Notes: a model not told the origin generated them from the sequence alone. A stretch of DNA of 25,818 bases from a bacterium (GCA_004562915.1 SFQZ01000036.1:1-25818); one strand, 5' to 3'. Numbered from the stretch's first letter, positions 8,777-16,497 are shown. A program made the numbers and translations.

Positions 8777-8840
8777 TATGAGTTGCCCGCCAAATGAGAT
8801 GAGACTACGGATTTCTTCGCGTTTCACGCTCCCGAAATCC
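8777..8840 (-). ncRNA. Structured 5' leader element, copy A
   Basis: Read on the minus strand, this 64-nt sequence starts about 7 bases after the predicted -10 box and ends 56 bases before the GtrB-like start codon. It folds as a 7-bp stem GGATTTC/GAAATCC, an internal loop GGGA/GAA and a 4-bp stem GCGT/ACGC with a GAA loop. A conserved single-stranded GTAGTCTC follows, then a possible small second hairpin. It aligns without gaps to 22886-22949 (52 of 64 bases equal), and three of the differing pairs are compensatory. Further complementarity (GATG/CATC) lies outside the stem. The function is not known to me. Confidence 0.6.
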
Positions 8841-8847
8841 TAGCATC

Positions 8848-8876
8848 ATCATATCATTTTCAACAATCTATTTCAA
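8848..8876 (-). promoter_or_regulatory. Sigma-A-type promoter of the GtrB-like operon
   Basis: On the minus strand, TTGAAA (8871-8876) and TATGAT (8848-8853) are separated by 17 bases. The expected start of transcription, 8840-8841, falls at the first base of the structured leader. Its -35 box lies 16 bases from the -35 box of the opposite promoter. Confidence 0.75.
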
Positions 8877-8892
8877 GGCAATAAAACAATTC

Positions 8893-8921
8893 TTGAAGCA
8901 ATACATGTTCAGTGGTATAAT
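8893..8921 (+). promoter_or_regulatory. Sigma-A-type promoter of the SMR/aminotransferase operon
   Basis: TTGAAG (8893-8898) and TATAAT (8916-8921) are separated by 17 bases, giving a start near 8928 and a leader of about 90 nt before the first ATG at 9019. The 298-base stretch 8721-9018 contains no gene. It holds this promoter, the opposing one and the two leader elements. Confidence 0.75.
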
Positions 8922-8939
8922 AGCTTTTAATTAGTTACT

Positions 8940-8965
8940 GTAATCACTTTTGACACCCACATCAT
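8940..8965 (+). promoter_or_regulatory. Leader block shared with the zinc-ribbon gene leader
   Basis: The block reads GTAATCAC, three bases, TGACACCC, two bases, ATCAT. The same 21 fixed bases with the same spacing occur at 20935-20960, also in a leader and also pointing at the downstream gene. The 5' hairpin present in the other copies is absent here, since only about 12 nt separate the block from the predicted transcription start. It includes TTGACA, but no -10 box follows at a suitable distance. Confidence 0.5.
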
Positions 8966-9018
8966 TTTATGTCTGAAGCAGTTACATTCATTATTTTAGA
9001 GAGAGAAGCTAAGAAAAG

Positions 9019-9369
9019 ATGGCAAAGATGAAAGATTACATACAGCTGCACTTGAATATATTACTATTCTCACTGACCAGTGTGTTTTCGAAGATGGCGT
9101 CTATGGAGTATAACAAAACTGGACTAAAAGGGATCATGTTATACGTGTTCGGCTTTCTGATGATAGCCAATTGTGGAATTTATGCGATCGCATGGCAGCA
9201 GGTGATTAAAAAATTTTCTTTATCAACTGCTTATGCGAATAAAAGTGTATATCTTTTATGGTCCCAGATCTGGGCAGTGGTTATATTTCATGAAAATCTT
9301 TCCGTACAGAATATCATAGGAATTCTTGTGGTACTGATCGGAGTTTGGATGGTGCAGCGGTATGAATAG
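9019..9369 (+). CDS. Small four-helix membrane protein, SMR/EamA (ArnE-like) half 1
   Basis: This 116-residue hydrophobic protein is predicted to span the membrane four times (near residues 10-28, 37-56, 70-90 and 95-112), the size of small multidrug-resistance or ArnE/ArnF proteins. It ends with NIIGILVVLIGVWMVQ, typical of the last helix of this superfamily. Its last codons overlap the next gene by 8 bases, which suggests coupled translation and a heterodimer. ArnE/ArnF-type pairs flip undecaprenyl-phosphate-linked sugars. With a GtrB/ArnC-like gene divergent from it, the same role is likely here. The ribosome binding site before ATG 9019 is weak (GAGAGAAG), and ATG 9028 is an alternative start. 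Confidence 0.75.
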   Translation: MAKMKDYIQLHLNILLFSLTSVFSKMASMEYNKTGLKGIMLYVFGFLMIANCGIYAIAWQQVIKKFSLSTAYANKSVYLLWSQIWAVVIFHENLSVQNIIGILVVLIGVWMVQRYE

Positions 9370-9700
9370 ACTGTTTATGTTACTGATGCTGGCCGGAACT
9401 CTTTTTTCGGCCATTTCACAGGTGCTTTTAAAACAGAGTGCAAATATTACATACAAAAACCCTATAAGAGAATATCTGAACTGGCGGGTGATTGTGGCTT
9501 ATGGGATTTTTTTCGGAGTTCTTCTGCTGAATACCTTTTGTTATACTCAGGTAGACATGCGGTACGGACCGGTGATTGATACGGCTACGTATGTATTTGT
9601 GCTTATTTTTTCATGGGCGATTTTGAAAGAGAAGATTACGAAAGGAAAATTGGCAGGCAATATTATTATTGTAATTGGGATATTAATTTATACTGTCTGA
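9362..9700 (+). CDS. Small four-helix membrane protein, SMR/EamA (ArnF-like) half 2
   Basis: This 112-residue partner of the preceding gene also has four predicted helices. It opens with a Gly/Ser/Gln-containing first helix (GTLFSAISQVLLKQSA) as in EmrE/ArnF-like proteins, has the segment YGPVIDTATYVFVLIFSWAILKEK in the third and fourth helix region, and ends with NIIIVIGILIYTV. The start codon lies inside the end of the first gene. The two proteins differ in sequence, as expected for an obligate heterodimer rather than a recent duplication. It is followed after 21 bases by the aminotransferase gene. Transport of a lipid-linked amino sugar is inferred from context; multidrug efflux is the main alternative. 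Confidence 0.75.
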   Translation: MNRLFMLLMLAGTLFSAISQVLLKQSANITYKNPIREYLNWRVIVAYGIFFGVLLLNTFCYTQVDMRYGPVIDTATYVFVLIFSWAILKEKITKGKLAGNIIIVIGILIYTV

Positions 9701-9721
9701 TGGGAAGATTGAGGAAAAAGA

Positions 9722-10855
9722 ATGAAGATAAGTTTTAACAGACCCCCTTTTGTGGGAAAAGAAACAGAATATATCCGGGAAGCTGTTGAACAGAATGGTA
9801 TGATCTGTGGAGATGGTCCGTTTACGAAAAAATGTTCCGCATGGATGAGAGATCATTTTCAGACGAAAGAGGTACTTTTAACCACTTCCTGTACACATGC
9901 ACTTGAGATGGCGGCATATCTGGCAGATATCCAGCCGGGAGACGAAGTGATCATGCCCTCTTATACATTTGTGTCGACGGCGGATGCATTTGTACTGCGT
10001 GGTGCAACCTGTGTATTTGTAGATATCCGGCCGGATACGATGAATATTGATGAGACAAAGATTGAAGCAGCGATTACGGATAAAACAAAGGCAATCGTTC
10101 CTGTACATTATGCCGGTGTAGCCTGTGCCATGGATGAGATTATGGCGATTGCCAGGAAATATAATCTGAAAGTGATTGAGGATGCAGCCCAGGGGGTGAA
10201 TGCTTATTATAAAGGGAAAGCACTGGGAACGATCGGAGATTTTGGATGTTACAGTTTTCATGAAACGAAAAATTATTCCATGGGAGAAGGTGGAGCCATT
10301 CTCTTTCAGGATGAAAAGTATCTGGAACCGGCAGAGATTCTTCGGGAAAAAGGAACAAATCGGAGCAAATTTTTCCGGGGACAGGTGGATAAATATACCT
10401 GGGTAGGATATGGTTCTTCTTATCTGCCCAGTGATATGAATGCGGCTTATTTGTGGGCTCAGCTTGAGGAAGCAGAGAAAATTAATGAAAAGCGGCTGGC
10501 AATCTGGAATTATTATGATGAAAATCTGGCTCCCCTTGCTAAAAGAGGGCTGATTGAACAGCCATATGTACCTGAGTATGCTACACACAACGCTCATATG
10601 TATTACATAAAAGTGAAGGATCTGGAAACAAGAACAAGGCTGCTTTCCTATCTGAAAGAGCAGGGAATTTTGGGTGTATTTCATTATGTACCTCTTCATT
10701 CGGCAAAAGCGGGAAGAAAGTTTGGAAGATTTCATGGGGAAGAAGTTTATACTACAAAAGAAAGCGAACGCATTCTCCGTTTGCCTATGTATTACAGCCT
10801 GAGTCTGGAGGAAGCATCTGAAGTGGTGAAGGCACTGAATCATTTTCAGTATTGA
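9722..10855 (+). CDS. rffA: dTDP-4-dehydro-6-deoxyglucose 4-aminotransferase, RffA/WecE type
   Basis: This 377-residue PLP enzyme is of full family length. Diagnostic segments include FNRPPFVGKETEYI at the N-terminus, GDGPFTKKC, LLTTSCTHALEMAA, GDEVIMPSYTFVSTA and VDIRPDTMNID. VIEDAAQ carries the cofactor aspartate and SFHETKNYSMGEGGA the Schiff-base Lys183. These match enzymes that aminate the 4-keto group of dTDP-4-keto-6-deoxyglucose, giving a dTDP-4-amino-4,6-dideoxyhexose. The same keto sugar is the precursor of dTDP-rhamnose, so this enzyme would branch from the rhamnose pathway that rfbD completes. Whether the product has the galacto or gluco configuration cannot be told here. It sits in an operon with the SMR pair and two GT2 genes. 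Confidence 0.9.
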   Translation: MKISFNRPPFVGKETEYIREAVEQNGMICGDGPFTKKCSAWMRDHFQTKEVLLTTSCTHALEMAAYLADIQPGDEVIMPSYTFVSTADAFVLRGATCVFVDIRPDTMNIDETKIEAAITDKTKAIVPVHYAGVACAMDEIMAIARKYNLKVIEDAAQGVNAYYKGKALGTIGDFGCYSFHETKNYSMGEGGAILFQDEKYLEPAEILREKGTNRSKFFRGQVDKYTWVGYGSSYLPSDMNAAYLWAQLEEAEKINEKRLAIWNYYDENLAPLAKRGLIEQPYVPEYATHNAHMYYIKVKDLETRTRLLSYLKEQGILGVFHYVPLHSAKAGRKFGRFHGEEVYTTKESERILRLPMYYSLSLEEASEVVKALNHFQY

Positions 10856-10894
10856 TCAGTATATGTGTGATAAGAAGTATCAGGAGGAAAATTC

Positions 10895-12709
10895 ATGGAT
10901 GCAGGCAAGCTGCTGCACTATATGAAAAAAATAAAACCATATAATATTCAAAAGGGACTGCGTTATTTGAAACACTATGGTCCGAAAGAATTCTGGGTGC
11001 GTCTTTGTGAACGTATGGAACCGGAAGAAGTTCCTTACGGTCCATGGTTTGAAAAGCACAAGCCGGCAGACAGTGAACTGGAGAAGCAGAAAAACCATAC
11101 TTTTCAAAGTAATCCGGTATTCAGTGTGGTAGTCCCTGCGTATCGGACACCGATACTTTTTCTGGAACAGATGATTGATTCTGTGCGAAACCAGACCTAT
11201 TCCAGGTGGGAACTTTGTATAGCGAATGCCAGTCCGGAAGTGAAAGAGATGAAGGAAGTGCTAAAACGGTATACCCGGCTGGACGATAGGATTCGTGTTA
11301 AGAATCTGGATGAAAATCTGGGGATTGCAGAGAATACCAATGAAGCGTTTTCTATGGCTACCGGAGAGTTTGTGGGACTTCTGGATCACGATGATCTTCT
11401 GGCTCCTCAGGCATTGTACCGGATGGCGGAAGCGTTCAATCGTGATGATACCATTGATGTTTTTTATACGGATGAAGATAAGGTGACGACAGATCTGAGT
11501 GAACACTTTCAGCCGCATTTTAAGCCGGATTTCAACCTGGATCTGTTGCGTTCTAATAATTATATTACACATTTTTTTGTGGCGCGAACTGCACTGGTGA
11601 AAAAAGTGGGAGGGTTCCGGAAAGAATATGACGGGGCTCAGGACTATGATTTCATTTTCCGATGTGTGGAGCAGGCGAAAGAAATCTGCCATATTCCGGA
11701 AGTTTTATACCACTGGCGAACACATAAAGCTTCCACGGCAGATAATCCGGCCAGCAAAATGTATGCTTTTGAAGCGGGAAAACGGGCTATTGAAGGAAAT
11801 CTTGCAAGAAATGGTGTGGAAGGGATCGTAAGTCATACGAAAGACCTGGGATTTTACCAGGTGGAGTATCCGGTGAAAGAAAATCCACGGATTTCGATTC
11901 TGATACCGAACAAAGACCAGAAAGAAACCTTGAAGAAATGTCTGGATTCGGTATTTGAAAAGTCCACATATACCAATTATGAGATTATTATTATAGAAAA
12001 TAACAGCGTAGAGCCGGAGACTTTTGCTTACTATAAAGAACTTGAAAAACGATCCAATGTTAAGATCATTACATGGCAGGGAATGTTCAATTACTCGGCA
12101 ATCAATAATTTTGGAGAGAAAGAAACCGAGGGAGAATATCTTCTGTTTCTTAATAATGATGTGGAAGTGATCAATCCCCGATGGATGGAGGAAATGCTGG
12201 GAAATTGCCAGCGGGAAGAAGTGGGGATTGTGGGAGCAAAGCTGTATTATCCGGATGATACGATTCAGCATGCGGGAACCATTATCGGAATCGGCGGGAT
12301 TGCCGGACATGCTTTCTTAAATATGCCCCGTTCCCGAACCGGATATCTGCACAAGGCATCCATTCAGATGGATCTGAGCGCGGTGACTGCCGCGTGCATG
12401 ATGATGAAAAAAGAGGTATTTGAAAAGTTAGGTGGCTTTGAGGAAAAACTGACTGTGGCTTTCAATGATGTGGATCTTTGCCTTCGTACGGTACAGGCGG
12501 GATATTTGGTAGTCTATAATCCGAAAGTGGAACTGTACCATTATGAATCCAAATCCAGGGGAACGGAAGACAGTGAAGAAAAAGTTCGTCGTTTCCAGAG
12601 TGAAATCGAATTTATGAGAAACCGCTGGATTGATATTTTGAAAAATGGTGATCCCAATTACAATAAAAATCTCACATTGAGTAAGTGGAATTACTCTTTG
12701 CGGGCATAG
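10895..12709 (+). CDS. Two-domain family 2 glycosyltransferase
   Basis: This 604-residue protein lacks the long N-terminal extension of its paralogue at 611-3061 but keeps the preceding linker (WFEKHKPADSELEKQK). GT2 domain 1 begins near residue 75 (FSVVVPAYRTP) with DHDD at 164-167 and YTDEDK at 191-196. Domain 2 begins near 332 (ISILIPNKDQ) with FLNNDVE near 418-424, IQHAGTI and YHYESKSRG. The start ATG has an AGGAGG site. The C-terminal part is closely similar to the partial gene at the left edge of the window. It probably adds two sugars to the glycan in the cytoplasm. The gene after it starts 16 bases downstream, so they are co-transcribed. Confidence 0.9.
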   Translation: MDAGKLLHYMKKIKPYNIQKGLRYLKHYGPKEFWVRLCERMEPEEVPYGPWFEKHKPADSELEKQKNHTFQSNPVFSVVVPAYRTPILFLEQMIDSVRNQTYSRWELCIANASPEVKEMKEVLKRYTRLDDRIRVKNLDENLGIAENTNEAFSMATGEFVGLLDHDDLLAPQALYRMAEAFNRDDTIDVFYTDEDKVTTDLSEHFQPHFKPDFNLDLLRSNNYITHFFVARTALVKKVGGFRKEYDGAQDYDFIFRCVEQAKEICHIPEVLYHWRTHKASTADNPASKMYAFEAGKRAIEGNLARNGVEGIVSHTKDLGFYQVEYPVKENPRISILIPNKDQKETLKKCLDSVFEKSTYTNYEIIIIENNSVEPETFAYYKELEKRSNVKIITWQGMFNYSAINNFGEKETEGEYLLFLNNDVEVINPRWMEEMLGNCQREEVGIVGAKLYYPDDTIQHAGTIIGIGGIAGHAFLNMPRSRTGYLHKASIQMDLSAVTAACMMMKKEVFEKLGGFEEKLTVAFNDVDLCLRTVQAGYLVVYNPKVELYHYESKSRGTEDSEEKVRRFQSEIEFMRNRWIDILKNGDPNYNKNLTLSKWNYSLRA

Positions 12710-12724
12710 AGACAGGAGAAACAG

Positions 12725-13678
12725 ATGAAAAAAGTATCCGTAGTGATTCCCAATTACAACGGAATGCAGTATGTAAAAAAGTGTCTGGACAGTCTTATGG
12801 TACAGACACTGAAAGAGTGGGAGATACTGTTCGTGGATAATGGTTCCACGGATGGAAGCCGGGAACTGGTAGAACAGCAATATCCCATAGTAAAAGTGAT
12901 CGCACTGCCGGAAAATATGGGATTTTGCAGGGCGGTCAATGAAGGAATCCGAGCAGCAGAAGCGGAATATGTAGTTTTGTTGAATAATGATACGGAGGCG
13001 GAGCCGGATTTTCTGGAAGAATTGTATCTGGGTATCTGTTCAAAGAGAAAAGCTTTTTCCGGGGGAGCGATGATGCTTCAGTTTCATGACCGGGAAAAGA
13101 TTGATGATGCCGGCAATTTTTATAATGCTCTCGGCTGGGCTTTTGCCAGAGGAAAAGGAAAACCGGCAAAGAACTACGGGAAAGAAAAGAAGATTTTCTC
13201 GTCCTGTGGCGGTGCGGCGATTTACCGAAAAGCACTGTTTCAGGAACTGGGATATTTTGATGAGGAACATTTTGCTTATCTGGAAGATACGGACATTGGG
13301 TATCGGGCCCAGATTGCCGGATATGAAAACTGGTATTTTCCAAAAGCAAAGGTATATCACGTGGGAAGTGGAACCTCCGGTTCACGGTATAACCAGTTTA
13401 AGATTCGCTATTCTTCCCGGAATAATATTTATATGCTGTATAAGAATATGCCGCTGTTGCAGATTCTATTGAATCTGCCTCTTTTGTTGGCTGGATTTGC
13501 AGTCAAGCTGGTCTTTTTTACTTTGAAAGGTTATGGAAGAGAATATGCAGCAGGAATTAAAAATGGGTTTTCTATAAGCAAAAAAGACAGAAAAGTACCT
13601 TTCAGGTGGGGGAATCTGTTTAATTATTGCAGAATTCAGCTGCAGTTGTGGGTGAATCTAATACGAAGATTTTTATAA
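12725..13678 (+). CDS. Family 2 glycosyltransferase, rhamnosyltransferase-like
   Basis: This 317-residue protein has one GT2 domain starting VSVVIPNYNGMQYVKKCLDSL. It shows VDNGSTDGS, NMGFCRAVNEGI, LLNNDTEAEP and a downstream FLYLEDTD-like acidic segment (AYLEDTDIGYR). The HVGSGTSG motif near the C-terminus is common in bacterial rhamnosyl- and related transferases. A hydrophobic stretch near residues 245-270 (LLQILLNLPLLLAGFAVKLV) may attach it to the membrane. The start ATG is preceded by AGGAG. It is the last gene of the plus-strand operon; I saw no clear terminator after it before the next promoter. Confidence 0.88.
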   Translation: MKKVSVVIPNYNGMQYVKKCLDSLMVQTLKEWEILFVDNGSTDGSRELVEQQYPIVKVIALPENMGFCRAVNEGIRAAEAEYVVLLNNDTEAEPDFLEELYLGICSKRKAFSGGAMMLQFHDREKIDDAGNFYNALGWAFARGKGKPAKNYGKEKKIFSSCGGAAIYRKALFQELGYFDEEHFAYLEDTDIGYRAQIAGYENWYFPKAKVYHVGSGTSGSRYNQFKIRYSSRNNIYMLYKNMPLLQILLNLPLLLAGFAVKLVFFTLKGYGREYAAGIKNGFSISKKDRKVPFRWGNLFNYCRIQLQLWVNLIRRFL

Positions 13679-13738
13679 ATGAAAGAAAAAAGTAATAAAT
13701 AAATGTTTACCGTCAGAAAGTGGACAGAAAATATTTTA

Positions 13739-13767
13739 TTGCCCTTTTTACTGAATTATTGTATAGT
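13739..13767 (+). promoter_or_regulatory. Sigma-A-type promoter for the initiating transferase operon
   Basis: TTGCCC (13739-13744) and TATAGT (13762-13767) are separated by 17 bases, with a start expected near 13775 and a 45-nt leader. The 141-base gap 13679-13819 holds only this. Confidence 0.6.
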
Positions 13768-13819
13768 ATAAAAGTGATAATGAATTACAATTGGAAAGAA
13801 TGAAATTAGGTGAAAAGTA

Positions 13820-15226
13820 TTGATAAAAGATAATCAGAAATACTTCAACCGGATGCATGTGATCATTGATGCAATTGTAGTGGTCGTATCTTATTTTCTG
13901 GCATGGGTGGCAAGATATGTGTGGCCGTTTGCTGAAGATGTGGTAAGAGCGGTCCCGTTTGAATGGTACATGCGGCTGCTGCCTGTGATTGTACCTGTAT
14001 ATTTGGTTTTATATTATGCGTTTAATCTGTATACACCAAAACGTGTACAGGGACGTCGGTTGGAGTTTTCGAATGTCATTAAAGCAAATACGGTGGGAAT
14101 CCTGCTTCTGATCTGTTTTATTTCAATTTTATTGAAAGAGAACAACTTTTCCCGCCGAATGTTTTTCTATTTTTATATCTTCAATATGTTTCTGGATGAG
14201 ACCGTCCGGATCTGCATCCGCAGGATGCTGCGTGAGATAAGGAAGAAAGGGCTGAATCAGAAACATATTTTGCTGGTTGGATACAGTAGGGCGGCGGAGG
14301 AGTATATCGACAGAATCCTGCAGAACCCTCAGTGGGGGTATCATATCAGTGGTATTTTGGATGATAATGTAAAAGCGGGGACCACATATAAAGGAATCAA
14401 GGTGTTGGGATGTATCGCAAATCTTATGGTGATCCTTCCGCAGAATCGTCTGGATGAGATCGCGATTACCCTGGGGCTGAGTGAATATGACCGGTTGGAA
14501 GAAATCGTGGCTCTCTGTGAAAAATCAGGAGTGCATACGAAGTTTATTCCGGATTATAATAATATTATTCCGACAAAACCATATACAGAAGATCTACTTG
14601 GACTTCCTGTGATCAATATCCGGTATGTACCACTGACCAATACATTCAATGCGATCATCAAACGTCTGATGGATATTTTCGGCTCCATTGTGGCAATTAT
14701 TTTGTTTTCACCCATTATGCTTCTTGCGTGTCTTATGATTAAACTCACATCTCCCGGCCCTCTAATCTATAAACAGGAGAGGGTAGGACTTCATAATCAT
14801 ACTTTTATGATGTACAAGTTCCGATCTATGGAAGTGCAGCCCAAAGAGCAGGAGAAGAAAGCCTGGACGGTTAAGAACGATCCCCGGGTGACCGGTATCG
14901 GAAAATTGATGAGGCGGACAAGCATTGATGAGCTGCCTCAGTTGTTTAATATCCTGAAAGGAGATATGAGTCTGGTAGGTCCCAGACCGGAAAGACCTTT
15001 TTTTGTAGAAAAATTCAGAGAAGAAATTCCCAGATATATGGTAAAACATCAAGTAAGACCTGGTTTGACCGGCTGGGCACAGGTGAATGGTTATCGGGGC
15101 GACACATCGATTCGGAAACGTATTGAATATGACCTGTATTATATAGAAAACTGGAGTGTCGGTCTGGATATAAAGATTCTGTTTATGACTTTCTTTAAGG
15201 GATTTGTAAACAAAAATGCGTACTAA
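13820..15226 (+). CDS. Undecaprenyl-phosphate sugar phosphotransferase (WbaP/WcaJ type)
   Basis: This 468-residue enzyme starts surface-glycan synthesis by moving a sugar-1-phosphate from a nucleotide sugar to undecaprenyl phosphate. Four hydrophobic helices lie in residues 11-125. A central CoA-binding-like domain follows near 145-260 (ILLVGYSRAAEEYIDRIL). The C-terminal sugar transferase domain begins near 275. It shows a membrane re-entrant helix, KQERVGLHNHTF, MYKFRSM, RRTSIDELPQLFNI, GDMSLVGPRPE and RPGLTGWAQVNG, all hallmarks of the polyprenyl glycosylphosphotransferase family. I accept the TTG start because AGGTG lies 7 bases upstream and the N-terminus aligns with relatives; the first internal ATG (13855) would cut into the first helix. 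The next gene follows 17 bases later. Confidence 0.93.
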   Translation: MIKDNQKYFNRMHVIIDAIVVVVSYFLAWVARYVWPFAEDVVRAVPFEWYMRLLPVIVPVYLVLYYAFNLYTPKRVQGRRLEFSNVIKANTVGILLLICFISILLKENNFSRRMFFYFYIFNMFLDETVRICIRRMLREIRKKGLNQKHILLVGYSRAAEEYIDRILQNPQWGYHISGILDDNVKAGTTYKGIKVLGCIANLMVILPQNRLDEIAITLGLSEYDRLEEIVALCEKSGVHTKFIPDYNNIIPTKPYTEDLLGLPVINIRYVPLTNTFNAIIKRLMDIFGSIVAIILFSPIMLLACLMIKLTSPGPLIYKQERVGLHNHTFMMYKFRSMEVQPKEQEKKAWTVKNDPRVTGIGKLMRRTSIDELPQLFNILKGDMSLVGPRPERPFFVEKFREEIPRYMVKHQVRPGLTGWAQVNGYRGDTSIRKRIEYDLYYIENWSVGLDIKILFMTFFKGFVNKNAY

Positions 15227-15243
15227 AGAGCGAGGATTATTGT

Positions 15244-16398
15244 ATGGCAAAGGAAAAAGTTTTAACCAAGAAGCAGAAAAGGCTTCGAAAAAAACGCAGA
15301 AGAAGGAGAATTATATTTGGACTTGAAATTGTAATTCTTCTTGTATTGGTGGCAGGTCTTTTTGTGATAGCAAAGATGGGCAAGATGAATTTTACAGAGT
15401 TGAATTTTGAAAATATCGGTATCAATACTGGTATCGCCGAAAACAAGGTCATGAAGGGGTATACGACCATAGGATTGATCGGTCTTGATAACAGAGAGGG
15501 GTCGTTGAAGCAGGGAAACAGTGATACGATGATCATTGCCAGTATCAACAATGATACGAAAAAAGTAAAACTGGTGTCTGTATACCGGGATACCTACCTG
15601 AGAGTCGGTGAAGACAGTGAAGGCAACGGGAAGTACGATAAAGCAAACTCTGCTTACGCTCATGGAGGAAGTGAACAGTTTCTGTCAATGCTCAATACAA
15701 ATCTGGACTTGAATGTAACAGATTTTGTAACGGTGGATTTTAATGCTGTCGCTGAGACTGCGGAATTATTAGGTGGTATTGATGTGGAATTAAAAGAAGA
15801 GGAAGTGGTTCATCTGAATAACTATTGTGTAGAGACTTCTGAGGTTACAGGAATGGATTATGAGCCACTTGAGCAGGTTGCAGGTGTTCATCATCTGAAT
15901 GGTGTGCAGACAGTAGCTTATGCAAGAATTCGTTATACAGCCGGTAATGATATGCGCCGTGCAGCACGTCAGAGAGAGGTTATCTACAAACTGGTGGAAA
16001 AAGCAAAGAATTCCAGTCTGAGTACCTTGAATAAGGTTGTGGATAAGGTATTTCCTATGGTATATACTTCGCTGAGTAAGGCAGAGATTCTTTCCATGGG
16101 AATGAGTATGCTTTCCTATGATATAGAAGATCAGACAGGTTTTCCGTTTGATCACCTGTTAGGGGAAAATGTAAAGAATGCGCTGGATTGTGACTGTGTT
16201 CTGCCGGTTACCCTGGAATCCAATGTTATTAAGCTTCACGAGTTTCTGTATCCGGAAGATGAATATGTACCTTCCCAAGAAGTGAAATCATATAGCCAGA
16301 GAATTGTGGACAAGAGCGGATTTGGTGAGGAATCCCGTCTGGAACATTCGGAAGATGGTTCACTGGCGGCTTATCGTCTGTCTGATACAGAAGGATGA
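15244..16398 (+). CDS. LytR-CpsA-Psr (LCP) family glycopolymer attachment protein
   Basis: This 384-residue protein has a very basic cytoplasmic N-terminus (KKQKRLRKKRRRRR), one signal-anchor helix near residues 22-42 and an extracellular LCP domain. Domain signatures include GLIGLDNREG, GNSDTMIIASIN, KLVSVYRDTYL, KANSAYAHGG, GGIDVEL and AYARIRYTAGNDMRRAARQ. These contribute the arginines and aspartates that bind the polyprenyl-pyrophosphate head group. LCP enzymes move finished glycopolymers from the lipid carrier to peptidoglycan. Its position directly after the initiating transferase fits wall attachment of the polysaccharide made here. A hairpin terminator follows 56 bases downstream. Confidence 0.93.
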   Translation: MAKEKVLTKKQKRLRKKRRRRRIIFGLEIVILLVLVAGLFVIAKMGKMNFTELNFENIGINTGIAENKVMKGYTTIGLIGLDNREGSLKQGNSDTMIIASINNDTKKVKLVSVYRDTYLRVGEDSEGNGKYDKANSAYAHGGSEQFLSMLNTNLDLNVTDFVTVDFNAVAETAELLGGIDVELKEEEVVHLNNYCVETSEVTGMDYEPLEQVAGVHHLNGVQTVAYARIRYTAGNDMRRAARQREVIYKLVEKAKNSSLSTLNKVVDKVFPMVYTSLSKAEILSMGMSMLSYDIEDQTGFPFDHLLGENVKNALDCDCVLPVTLESNVIKLHEFLYPEDEYVPSQEVKSYSQRIVDKSGFGEESRLEHSEDGSLAAYRLSDTEG

Positions 16399-16453
16399 CG
16401 AAATACATTGAGTAAATTTATGGAAACATATAAAAGAGATAAAAACTGACAGG

Positions 16454-16497
16454 AGGATGTTGCAAAAGTATGGACAATATTTTGCAGCATCCTTTTT
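16454..16497 (+). terminator. Rho-independent terminator after the LCP gene
   Basis: Arms 16454-16467 and 16480-16493 form a 14-bp stem with one G-T wobble and a 12-base loop, followed by TTTTT. It ends the WbaP-LCP transcript. Confidence 0.9.

Noticed and set aside
8777..8840. Leader element as terminal inverted repeat of an insertion sequence
   Set aside because: No transposase or target duplication is seen near any copy, the stems covary instead of being identical, and the copies all point towards a downstream gene. A dispersed non-autonomous repeat is not excluded.
8950..8978. TTGACA at 8950 as a -35 promoter box
   Set aside because: No -10 hexamer lies 16-18 bases downstream (CTGAAG there), and the sequence is part of a block repeated at 20935 in the same leader context.
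3947..13678. Orthologue of the enterobacterial polymyxin-resistance arn operon
   Set aside because: ArnA and ArnD equivalents are missing, the aminotransferase is of the RffA type, and the host looks Gram-positive. Only a parallel in component types is claimed.
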